Shown here: piece by piece, positions 57,427-64,000 of the stretch
How positions within the stretch are numbered: position 1 is the first letter of the stretch
How the letters are laid out: each line of letters starts with the position of its first letter
NCBI RefSeq assembly: GCF_001315105.1
Contig: NZ_BAZR01000004.1
Coordinates: 186,001-250,000 of the forward strand
Direction of reading: 5' to 3'
Origin: Paenibacillus sp. JCM 10914
GTDB taxonomy: Bacteria; Bacillota; Bacilli; Paenibacillales; Paenibacillaceae
DNA length: 64,000 nt
The notes under the pieces: model-generated
Databases searched by the model: none
Told to the model about the DNA's origin: nothing
What the model saw: only the letters and a program-made list of their open reading frames with translations
Program-made: the position numbers and the translations under genes

Positions 57427-58749
57427 ATGGAGGAATTTGAGGTCGGGAGACTGATTTTGAATTTACTCTTGGTGTTACTGCTTGTATTGCTTAATGGGGT
57501 ATTCGTTGCCGCAGAGTTCTCGCTCGTCAAAATGCGTCACTCCCGGCTGACCCAACTGGTCAGCGAAGGGAATCGACTGGCGGGTTCCGCACTAAAGGTC
57601 AATCAAAGGCTGGATGCTTACCTATCGGCAACCCAGCTTGGGATTACCTTAACGTCATTGGGCCTTGGATGGATCGGGGAGCCAGCCATATCCGAACTGC
57701 TGGTCGCGCCGGTTATGCATAGTATCGGGTTTACGGATGAACGCTTGATCAGCACGATTTCGGTTGCGGTGGGCTTCTGTATCATTACCTTTCTGCATAT
57801 TGTATTAGGGGAGCTCGCACCCAAGTCAATCGCAATTCAGCGAACCGAAGGGACGGCTTTAATTCTGTCAGCCCCTTTGCTATGGTTCTATCGACTGTTT
57901 CTGCCTGTAATCTGGGTGTTGAACGCATCCGCCAATCGAATTCTAAAGTGGGTTGGCATTGAGCCTGCCAGCGAGGCGGAAGCGGCACATTCGGAGGAAG
58001 AAATTCGAATTCTCATGACCGAAAGCGCAAAAAGCGGAGTTATCGATGAGAACGAGATGAAGCTGATGGACAACCTGTTTGACTTTTCCGATCTTAGAGC
58101 TAGAGAGGTTATGCTGCCAAGAACCGATATGAATGTGCTGTTCACGGATGCTACACTGGAAGACAATCTGCGTGTCGTTAATGACACCAAGCACTCCCGC
58201 TATCCGGTAGCGACGGATAACAAGGACCGTATCATCGGCTTTATTCATATTACCGATCTGCTGCTGGCAGAGCCGGAGCAACAGCATGATTTGAAATCCC
58301 TCGTAAGACCGATTCTGGACGTGTCGGAGTCGATGGAGATTAGTCAGGTGCTGCGACTCATGCAGGATCGGCACGAGCAACTGGCGCTGGTCGTGGATGA
58401 GTACGGTGGGACTGCCGGCATGTTGACGGCCGAGAAGATCTTGGAAGAGATCGTGGGCGATCTGTATGACGAATTTGAGGACGAGCGTCCAGAGTTGGAA
58501 GTGTTCGATCAATACGTATCGGTAGATGGTCGAATGTTGATCGAAGAGGTGAATGATTTAACGGGTCTGCAAATCGAGGAGCATGATGTGGATTCCATCG
58601 GAGGCTGGCTGTTCAAGGAACTTGAAGGCAGCCCTGCTGCGGGGCAGCGTAAAGACTATGGTGGCGTCGTCTTTGAAGTAGAAGAGGCAACAACGTTTCG
58701 CGTAACACGTGTCATTATCCACCTATCGCTCGATAGCGGCTCCATCTAG
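57427..58749 (+). CDS. CNNM/CorC-type membrane protein (hemolysin C family)
   Basis: A 440-aa protein. The DUF21/CNNM membrane domain (about 1-195) has LNGVFVAAEFSLVKMRHSRL and LGELAPKSIAIQRTEGTALI. Two CBS domains follow (REVMLPRTDMNVLFTDATLE, RYPVATDNKDRIIGFIHITD, and VLRLMQDRHEQLALVVDEYG). A CorC/HlyC C-terminal domain closes the protein (EEVNDLTGLQIEEHDVDSIG). Such proteins are magnesium or cobalt efflux factors, the CBS domains sensing Mg-ATP. It starts 25 bases after yfkAB with AAGAAGGCG before the ATG. The old 'hemolysin' name does not describe the function. Confidence 0.9.
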   Translation: MEEFEVGRLILNLLLVLLLVLLNGVFVAAEFSLVKMRHSRLTQLVSEGNRLAGSALKVNQRLDAYLSATQLGITLTSLGLGWIGEPAISELLVAPVMHSIGFTDERLISTISVAVGFCIITFLHIVLGELAPKSIAIQRTEGTALILSAPLLWFYRLFLPVIWVLNASANRILKWVGIEPASEAEAAHSEEEIRILMTESAKSGVIDENEMKLMDNLFDFSDLRAREVMLPRTDMNVLFTDATLEDNLRVVNDTKHSRYPVATDNKDRIIGFIHITDLLLAEPEQQHDLKSLVRPILDVSESMEISQVLRLMQDRHEQLALVVDEYGGTAGMLTAEKILEEIVGDLYDEFEDERPELEVFDQYVSVDGRMLIEEVNDLTGLQIEEHDVDSIGGWLFKELEGSPAAGQRKDYGGVVFEVEEATTFRVTRVIIHLSLDSGSI

Positions 58750-58784
58750 AAAAGCCTGGATTCTAATCGGATAGGAAGTGTATT

Positions 58785-59816
58785 ATGTCGATTAAGCAGT
58801 TGATCTTTATCGGCTTGGGGCTCTTGTTACTGTACGGAATGTTTACAGTCGGAGCCCCTTTTTTACTCGCTATTGTCATCGCGATTGCACTGGAGCCGTT
58901 GAATCAGGTCCTGATCAGAAGGTTGCGGCTGAACCGGATTGCTGCGGCTACGATCACAAGCACCTTTTTCTTGCTACTCTTGCTGCTGCTGGTTTATTTG
59001 ATCGGGCTGCAAGCCTTTAATCAACTGGTGGAGTATTGGAGTCGGGCGCCGCAATATTTCGAAGGGGCCAACGAATTCTTGCAGCATACCATTCTGCAGA
59101 CACAGGACGTGCTGAACGGCATATCCCCGGGACTCGCGGATAGTCTGACCCAGTTCATGTCGAATATATCGTCTTATGTACAGTCACTCGTCAATACAGT
59201 TTCCTCCACATTTCTATCGTTTGCCAAAACTTTGCCGAATCTGTTTGTCACCTCGATTGTGTTCTTTGTGGCCGTCTATCTGTTTGCGTTCAGTCTGGAT
59301 ACGATGCGTGATAAAGCCCTCGCTTGGTTTGACGAATCGTCGCACGGACAGGTGAGCGAGGTGCTGCTGAGCTTGAAGAATTCGATATTCGGATTTTTAA
59401 GAGCGCAACTGATCCTCAGCCTGTTTACATATGTGATTACGCTGCTTGGCATGCTTGTGCTCGGCGTGAATTACCCGATTGCGATCGCGCTTCTCGTTAC
59501 CCTTGTTGATATTCTACCTATCTTGGGGGTCGGCTCGGTGCTCGTGCCGTGGTCCATTTATCTGTTGGCCGTGGGTGATATCTTTACGGGACTCGGTTTA
59601 ATCTTCCTGTTTATCCTTATCACCGTGATTCGGCGGGTGCTGGAACCGAAGGTCATTGGAGACGCGGTCGGAATTGGCGCTCTACCGGCTCTGGTCAGCA
59701 TGTATGTCGGATTTAAACTGGTTGGCGTGATCGGTTTCTTCATTGGTCCGTTTGTGGTCATTATCTACTCGGCGATGCGTAAAGCCGGTTTGTTTCAGAT
59801 CAAGATCAAGTTTTAA
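58785..59816 (+). CDS. AI-2E family permease, YtvI-like
   Basis: A 343-aa protein with seven to eight membrane segments. Segments 1-3 are near the N-terminus (IFIGLGLLLLYGMFTVGAPF), then a long amphipathic extracellular stretch (about 75-165; YFEGANEFLQHTILQTQDVL). The conserved C-terminal half has LVTLVDILPILGVGSVLVPW, RRVLEPKVIGDAVGIGALPA and YVGFKLVGVIGFFIGPFVVI. The pattern is that of YtvI, a sporulation-associated member. Transport substrates differ in the family (AI-2, ions). A terminator follows at 59831. Confidence 0.85.
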   Translation: MSIKQLIFIGLGLLLLYGMFTVGAPFLLAIVIAIALEPLNQVLIRRLRLNRIAAATITSTFFLLLLLLLVYLIGLQAFNQLVEYWSRAPQYFEGANEFLQHTILQTQDVLNGISPGLADSLTQFMSNISSYVQSLVNTVSSTFLSFAKTLPNLFVTSIVFFVAVYLFAFSLDTMRDKALAWFDESSHGQVSEVLLSLKNSIFGFLRAQLILSLFTYVITLLGMLVLGVNYPIAIALLVTLVDILPILGVGSVLVPWSIYLLAVGDIFTGLGLIFLFILITVIRRVLEPKVIGDAVGIGALPALVSMYVGFKLVGVIGFFIGPFVVIIYSAMRKAGLFQIKIKF

Positions 59817-59830
59817 GGACAAATCGTCAC

Positions 59831-59874
59831 AACCCTGGTCCTCGGGATGATTTACGAGGATGAGGGTTTTTTTG
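59831..59874 (+). terminator. Terminator after the AI-2E family gene
   Basis: AACCCT...AGGGTT with an inner CCTCG/CGAGG helix, followed by TTTTTTTG. Confidence 0.85.
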
Positions 59875-59963
59875 TCATTTTTATGTTCATTTTCTGGGCT
59901 GGTGACATATGTTAATTACAAGGAAACCGTGATTAAACGGAACGTGTATAAGGAGGAATACCG

Positions 59964-60185
59964 TTGAAAGATAATCCAGAGGTGCGCGTATATGAAGTGT
60001 TCCATTCCCCGTTCGATCCTTGCCCGCCGAAACCTTTCCGGTCGTATGTTGTGCCGATCAACCAGTATATTGTGTTTCAGCCGACCGGATTACCGCAATT
60101 CAGTCCGCAAGAAGCGTTGAGATATGGAACATTATGGCCGTCTTTATACAGCCCCTATACCTCACGCAAATTTAAAGGAGAGTGA
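59964..60185 (+). CDS. cotJA: Spore coat-associated protein CotJA
   Basis: A 73-aa protein started by TTG with AAGGAGG upstream. It has the CotJA core: SYVVPINQYIVFQPTGLPQF, then SPQEALRYGTLWPSLYSPYT. CotJA is needed for CotJC assembly into the inner spore coat. It heads cotJABC. In Bacillus the operon is driven by SigE; CATATGTT at 59906-59913 could be a SigE -10 but the -35 is not convincing. Confidence 0.92.
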   Translation: MKDNPEVRVYEVFHSPFDPCPPKPFRSYVVPINQYIVFQPTGLPQFSPQEALRYGTLWPSLYSPYTSRKFKGE

Positions 60186-60191
60186 TCGCCT

Positions 60192-60467
60192 GTGAATGAA
60201 ACGAGACCGCAGGCCGGAGATCTGAAGTACTATGAACTGCTAGAACAGCTGCAGGCGTTGGATTTCGTGCTGGTGGAGTTGAATCTGTATTTGGATACAC
60301 ATCCGGATGATCTGAAGAGCATTGAGCAGTTTAACAAACTGACGCAGGAGCGGACGGTACTGGCGAAGCAATTCCAGGAGCTGTTCGGACCGCTGCAAAA
60401 TTTCGGGCGGGCGTACTCAAAATATCCGTTTGAATGGTCTCAAGGACCGTGGCCTTGGCAGGTATAG
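60192..60467 (+). CDS. cotJB: Spore coat protein CotJB
   Basis: A 91-aa protein started by GTG, six bases after cotJA. It shows YYELLEQLQALDFVLVELNL, YLDTHPDDLKSIEQFNKLTQ and the C-terminal aromatic YPFEWSQGPWPWQV typical of CotJB. Mostly helical; acts with CotJA and CotJC in the coat. Confidence 0.92.
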   Translation: MNETRPQAGDLKYYELLEQLQALDFVLVELNLYLDTHPDDLKSIEQFNKLTQERTVLAKQFQELFGPLQNFGRAYSKYPFEWSQGPWPWQV

Positions 60468-60564
60468 AGATATGCATGGGCTCGGGCTGTGCCGGTTGGC
60501 ACCTTGTTGCAGGCGCAGCCGGTTTGCGCGAAGATCAAAATGATTGAGGAGGCGAAAAGGTGAC

Positions 60565-61134
60565 ATGTGGGTATATGAGAAAAAGCTTCAATATCCGGTT
60601 CGCGTAAGCAAATGCGATCCCAGAATGGCCAAATTTCTGGTTGAACAATACGGCGGTGCTGACGGTGAACTCGCCGCGGCGCTCCGCTATTTAAATCAGC
60701 GGTATACCATTCCTGACAAGGTCATTGGGTTGCTGAATGATATTGGGACAGAAGAATTCGCACACTTAGAGATGATTGCGACGATGGTATACAAATTGAC
60801 CAAAGACGCCACCGTTGATCAATTGGAGGCCGCAGGGCTCGGTGCCCACTATGTCAATCATGATCATGCGCTGTATTACGAGAATGCAGGCGGCGTGCCG
60901 TTTACGGCTGCTTACATTCAAGCCAAGGGTGATCCGATTGCGGATTTGTATGAGGATATCGCTGCGGAAGAGAAAGCCCGCGCTACATACCAGTGGTTGA
61001 TCGACATGACGGATGATGTCGATCTGCAGGACAGTTTGAAATTTCTGAGGGAACGCGAAATCATCCATGCGATCCGATTCCGGGAAGCGGTAGAGATCAT
61101 CAAGGACGATCGCGGCACGAAGAAAATATTCTGA
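60565..61134 (+). CDS. cotJC: Spore coat protein CotJC (manganese catalase family)
   Basis: A 189-aa ferritin-like protein, exactly the usual CotJC length. It has MWVYEKKLQYPVRVSKCDPR, YGGADGELAAALRYLNQRYT, the metal-ligand helices GTEEFAHLEMIATMVYKLTK and DIAAEEKARATYQWLIDMTD, and EREIIHAIRFREAVEII. The Glu/His set matches manganese catalases. The frame is open from 60544, but GAGGAGG favours the ATG at 60565. Last gene of the operon; a strong terminator follows. Confidence 0.93.
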   Translation: MWVYEKKLQYPVRVSKCDPRMAKFLVEQYGGADGELAAALRYLNQRYTIPDKVIGLLNDIGTEEFAHLEMIATMVYKLTKDATVDQLEAAGLGAHYVNHDHALYYENAGGVPFTAAYIQAKGDPIADLYEDIAAEEKARATYQWLIDMTDDVDLQDSLKFLREREIIHAIRFREAVEIIKDDRGTKKIF

Positions 61135-61143
61135 TGGCACATG

Positions 61144-61190
61144 AAAGAAGAGGTTAAGATCCGAAGTGCGGATCTTGACCTCTTCTTCGT
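61144..61190 (+). terminator. Terminator after cotJC
   Basis: A stem of about 18 bp, AAAGAAGAGGTTAAGATCC with GGATCTTGACCTCTTCTT (one G-T pair), followed by CGTTC. It also lies just beyond the stop of the kinase fragment on the minus strand. Confidence 0.8.
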
Positions 61191-61262
61191 TCAATCATAG
61201 GGTAATCGAATCGTAAAGGTAGTTCCTTCCCCGTGCGTGCTTGTCGCCTCCATTAAGGAAAG
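61191..61262 (-). pseudogene. C-terminal fragment of a sensor histidine kinase
   Basis: Minus strand reads FILQLSLMEATSTHGEGTTF, then TIRLPYD and stop at 61191. The 'S..GEGTTFTIRLP' ending is that of the ATP-binding domain of sensor kinases. Nothing upstream continues it, so only the last 24 or so codons remain. Confidence 0.6.
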
Positions 61263-61326
61263 TTGAAGTATGAACATGGTTCCGATAAGATGGGGAAAGA
61301 CTAGGCATGAATTAAGAAGATAGATA

Positions 61327-62043
61327 GTGAAGGGATGGAAAAGCAACTTGGAGAACGCAGCAACTTTGACGAAGCCTGACGCTATGATATTTGATATGGA
61401 CGGGACGCTGTTCCAAACGGAGACTTTATTGTTACCCGCTTATCATCGGTTATTTGATGTTCTGCGGGAAGAAGGTCATTATCATGGAGATACGCCAGAT
61501 GAAGGGATTATTCTGTCCTGCCTGGGGATGCTGCTGGAGGATATTTGGTTGAAGGTTATTCCTGATGCCACCCCCCAAGCCCGCCAACGTGCAGACGAAC
61601 TGCTGTTACAGCTGGAGCTTGAGGGGCTGAGAGATGAATCTGCTGTGTTATATCCGCAAGTGAGGGAAACACTGGCAGATCTTCATCAACGGGGAGTCCG
61701 ACTGTTCGTGGCCAGCAACGGATTAGAGCAGTATGTCAAGGGTATTGCCGAGGCCAGGGGGATCATGCAGTATTTCGAGGGAGTGTACAGCGCGGGCGAG
61801 TACGAGACCGCCTCCAAGGTTGATCTCGTACGGCTGCTGCTAAAGCGCCATAACCTTAAACATGCTTGGATGGTCGGGGATCGCTCATCTGATGTCGAGG
61901 CAGGTAAAGAGAACGGTCAGACCGTGGTAGGCTGTAGTTATGCCGGATTCGGTCTGGATCAGGAACTGACGGGTGCAGATCAGATCATCACGTCTTTTGA
62001 GCAGCTGTTGAAACTTCATGACGACACCCGAATAGCAACATAA
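61327..62043 (+). CDS. HAD family hydrolase (phosphatase)
   Basis: A 238-aa HAD-IA phosphatase: motif I MIFDMDGTLFQTE (nucleophile and acid Asp), motif II LFVASNGLEQYV, motif III lysine in ASKVDLVRLLLKRH, motif IV AWMVGDRSSDVEAGKENG. A helical cap (about 40-110) lies between I and II, as in PpaX/Gph-type phosphatases. The start is uncertain: GTG 61327 is used here; TTG 61348, with AAGGG 13 bases before it, is an alternative. Substrate unknown. A terminator shared with the convergent coat gene follows. Confidence 0.83.
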   Translation: MKGWKSNLENAATLTKPDAMIFDMDGTLFQTETLLLPAYHRLFDVLREEGHYHGDTPDEGIILSCLGMLLEDIWLKVIPDATPQARQRADELLLQLELEGLRDESAVLYPQVRETLADLHQRGVRLFVASNGLEQYVKGIAEARGIMQYFEGVYSAGEYETASKVDLVRLLLKRHNLKHAWMVGDRSSDVEAGKENGQTVVGCSYAGFGLDQELTGADQIITSFEQLLKLHDDTRIAT

Positions 62044-62045
62044 TA

Positions 62046-62090
62046 AAGGCTGTTCCCGGAAGACGTGCATCCCGGGAACAGCCTTAATCG
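62046..62090. terminator. Terminator between convergent HAD and YheC/YheD genes
   Basis: AAGGCTGTTCCCGG with CCGGGAACAGCCTT, a 14-bp perfect stem; T-poor tails on both sides. Confidence 0.7.
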
Positions 62091-62092
62091 TG

Positions 62093-63208
62093 TTATGCAT
62101 TCTTTACGGCTTTGCGCTGACTGTATACCCACATCGCATATTCAAGCGGGCGAACCATCGACTCGCGGTAGGCCGCCATGTCGCCGACCTGCGAGAACAC
62201 CTCGCGCGAAGGTTTCGGATTAACCTCAAGCAGGAGCACCCGACCCGATTTATCGACGGCAATGTCAAGCGCGAGTTCGCATAAACCGCCATATTGACCG
62301 TCGAGAAACTGGGCGACGTCCACGCCGAGCGAATCGGCTTCCTCGCGAATCTGGGCCCTTTTGGCTTGATCGGGTATCCATTTGCTGAGCAATTCCTCCA
62401 TCATCGTGGCGCGCCCACCCCCATGGAGGTTGGAGGTCACGCTGTTTTGTGCGCCTACGCGTCCCACGCAGCCGGTCACTCTCCAGAGGCCTGCGCCGTT
62501 CTTCTGCACTAACATACGGTAGTCGTGAACTCTGCCATCCGGCAGCTCAAGTTCAATGCCTTCCTGCACCAAATAGCGGTCTTTACTCCCCCAGCCGGAG
62601 AGATACTGGCCCAGATAACCGGAGGGAATTCGCTTGGGCTTAATTATGCTGCGATTGGCATTGCGCCCTCGTAATTCGAGCGTGCCAGCTACGCCTTGAA
62701 CCTTCGATATTCGGAGGATTCCGCGTCCGCCGGTGCCATTAATCGGCTTGAAGTAGACCGTAGAATGGGTTTGCAGCATTTGATTTATATCTTTGGTGCT
62801 GTTCACAATTCGTGTATCCGGAAGATGCGACCTGAAGCGTTTTTTGGTGGATAGCACCTGGTGGATCGTCCACTTGTTACGCAAGGGCCGGTTCAGGAAC
62901 AGCATATGACGGTATCGCGAGCGAAACCGCAGCAGTTGTTGGAATCGGGCGCTTTTTTGAATACGGCATCGGTCGAAGATCATGTTCGGGAAGGACCGCC
63001 ACCGTCTGCTCCATTTTCGTTCGCTATCATCGTATTCCATCGCGTTTATAAGACCTTTGGCTTCGCTGACATCTGCAGGCGTAAATACAAAGACATCCAG
63101 CCCGATCGATTTACCTTCCTTGATCATATGCTCGTAAATATGCCGCTCTTCCAGTTTTTTGCGATCATCCAAGTAAAGCGTCATGATGCCTAAGACGGGT
63201 TTTGACAC
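62093..63208 (-). CDS. YheC/YheD family endospore coat-associated ATP-grasp protein
   Basis: A 371-aa protein with a C-terminal ATP-grasp fold. It starts KPVLGIMTLYLDDRKKLEER, has KWTIHQVLSTKKRFRSHLPD, the ATP lysine in TVYFKPINGTGGRGILRI and metal ligands in GGLCELALDIAVDKSGRVLL, then LLEVNPKPSREVF (the closing E-x-N). YheC/YheD proteins are spore coat-associated in Bacillus; the ligated substrate is unknown. GTG start at 63208, inside the end of the GNAT gene (19-base overlap), so the two are probably co-translated. A second family member lies just beyond (63774-64000). Confidence 0.9.
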   Translation of the reverse strand: MSKPVLGIMTLYLDDRKKLEERHIYEHMIKEGKSIGLDVFVFTPADVSEAKGLINAMEYDDSERKWSRRWRSFPNMIFDRCRIQKSARFQQLLRFRSRYRHMLFLNRPLRNKWTIHQVLSTKKRFRSHLPDTRIVNSTKDINQMLQTHSTVYFKPINGTGGRGILRISKVQGVAGTLELRGRNANRSIIKPKRIPSGYLGQYLSGWGSKDRYLVQEGIELELPDGRVHDYRMLVQKNGAGLWRVTGCVGRVGAQNSVTSNLHGGGRATMMEELLSKWIPDQAKRAQIREEADSLGVDVAQFLDGQYGGLCELALDIAVDKSGRVLLLEVNPKPSREVFSQVGDMAAYRESMVRPLEYAMWVYSQRKAVKNA

Positions 63209-63723
63209 AGAAGTTCACCTTCTTGAATAGTATCAGCGTTAGGTGCTGAGGGACTAGGGAATAAGGGCAGCTCCCCACTCATAATCAGCGAGGGTTTACC
63301 GGCAGGATCGTTCTCCAGGGCGATGGCCTGCAAGCCTGCACGAAAGCATGTTTGCAGGCTTGCAAGATGATGGATGGCCACTTTGCACTTTAGTCGCCCC
63401 ACAGCGGATAGCTGCGCAGCGATAAGGGAGGATCCGATCTGACGTTTACGGTACAGAGGATGCACTGCGATCATGCAGGCTCCTGCTCCATATTCCGCCA
63501 CAAAACAGATGCCGACAGGCACGCTCCCCACATCGGCTCTTACCGTTGCTGTAATGATGGAGTTTCCTGGCTCTTTCAGTTCCGCAGCAGTGAGTGACAA
63601 CAGGCGCTGGTATCCTTCGCGCGCTAGGTGTCTATGACTGTAGCGCCTGAAGAAATCCACGCATTGCCGCTGAATGTAAGGCCATTGCTCCTGATCTGAG
63701 AGAGTAAGTCTTGAGATTTCCAC
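63190..63723 (-). CDS. GNAT family N-acetyltransferase
   Basis: A 177-aa acetyltransferase. It contains SIITATVRADVGSVPVGICF (beta strands 2-3), ACMIAVHPLYRKRQIGSSLI with the acetyl-CoA loop (Q/RxxGxG/S form), and KVAIHHLASLQTCFRAGLQA. It starts EISRLTLSDQEQWPYIQRQC. It sits between two YheC/YheD genes and overlaps the downstream one by 19 bases, so a sporulation-time role is likely. Substrate unknown. Confidence 0.8.
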   Translation of the reverse strand: MEISRLTLSDQEQWPYIQRQCVDFFRRYSHRHLAREGYQRLLSLTAAELKEPGNSIITATVRADVGSVPVGICFVAEYGAGACMIAVHPLYRKRQIGSSLIAAQLSAVGRLKCKVAIHHLASLQTCFRAGLQAIALENDPAGKPSLIMSGELPLFPSPSAPNADTIQEGELLCQNPS

Positions 63724-63773
63724 ATGATCCCCTCCTCTAACCGAGTATGCGGTAGTTGTTTGGCTGACCCGAC

Positions 63774-64000
63774 CTAACGCTGTTGTTTAATCAGATAGTC
63801 GGAATAATGGAAAATTCGTTCCAGTGATTTTTTGCGAATCAACGGTTCATCGAATTTCATCGGCCGGGAGTTGGCCTCGAAGAACCACAATACGCCTTCA
63901 CTATCAATGCCCAGATCCATGGACATCTCTCCATGAACTTGACCAGAGCTCTTCTCAATTTGACGTGCGATATGAACAGCTGCCTTCCGAACCTCGCTCA
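63774..64000 (-). CDS. YheC/YheD family ATP-grasp protein, C-terminus (partial)
   Basis: The last 75 codons of a gene that continues past the window edge: SEVRKAAVHIARQIEKSSGQ, VHGEMSMDLGIDSEGVLWFF with the metal Asp, and FEANSRPMKFDEPLIRKKSL, then HYSDYLIKQQR and stop at 63774. The EMSxDLGxDxxGxxWxxEANxRP pattern is the end of the YheC/YheD ATP-grasp domain. Upstream partner of the GNAT gene in one transcript, 50 bases away. Confidence 0.85.
   Translation of the reverse strand, partial: SEVRKAAVHIARQIEKSSGQVHGEMSMDLGIDSEGVLWFFEANSRPMKFDEPLIRKKSLERIFHYSDYLIKQQR

Overview
The window looks like a chromosomal segment of a spore-forming Firmicute, most likely a Paenibacillus. The signs are spore genes (cotJABC, YheC/YheD-type ATP-grasp coat proteins, a yhbH-like gene), the Firmicute-type sufCDSUB order, AGGAGG ribosome sites, many strong intrinsic terminators, and protein families usual in that genus. 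No rRNA, tRNA or CRISPR was seen. The left edge cuts an iron-siderophore binding protein and the right edge cuts a second YheC/YheD protein.

Layout. 1-4.2 kb: exoA, fabV and a divergent pair of GyrI-like-domain genes. 4.3-10.3 kb: a GltS-type symporter, an SDR enzyme, a VOC protein, and a two-gene MBOAT/SGNH acetylation locus. 10.3-14.1 kb: YitT membrane protein with a terminator in its leader, NADP-type glutamate dehydrogenase and meso-DAP dehydrogenase. 14.3-24.4 kb: secreted GH43 glycosidase, DUF2975/XRE pair, sulfurtransferase, OatA-type acyltransferase, yhbH, DUF423, a possible Sm-like protein and YunC. 24.6-35 kb: a nitrogen-scavenging cluster of two isochorismatase-type cysteine hydrolases, an AtzF-type allophanate hydrolase, a BMP-type ABC importer, a cupin and a PucR regulator. 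A perfect GlnR/TnrA box precedes the transporter genes. 35-37.4 kb: mtnK-mtnA methionine salvage. 37.7-43.8 kb: dps and sufCDSUB.

43.7-48.2 kb: a decayed prophage of about 4.4 kb sits in the 3' end of sufB between direct repeats. It holds remnants of integrase, a RuvC-like resolvase, a MazG-like protein and YolD, plus an AT-rich pair of intact genes of unknown function for a secreted and a membrane-anchored protein. The right repeat is followed by what appears to be the original suf terminator. 48.3-64 kb: two HD-GYP proteins, a MoaD-MoaE fusion, a YunD-like nucleotidase, uppP, an MMPL transporter, yfkAB, a CNNM/CorC-type protein, an AI-2E/YtvI permease, cotJABC, a HAD phosphatase and coat-associated ATP-grasp genes.

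At least nine single-base losses interrupt eight conserved genes outside the prophage (GH43, yhbH, biuH-like, the BMP ABC ATPase twice, pucR, mtnA, sufC, an HD-GYP). In each case adding one base back restores a full-length protein, and no single-base gains were seen. This one-sided pattern fits deletion errors in the sequence better than real gene loss. These genes are therefore listed as CDS with the break position given.
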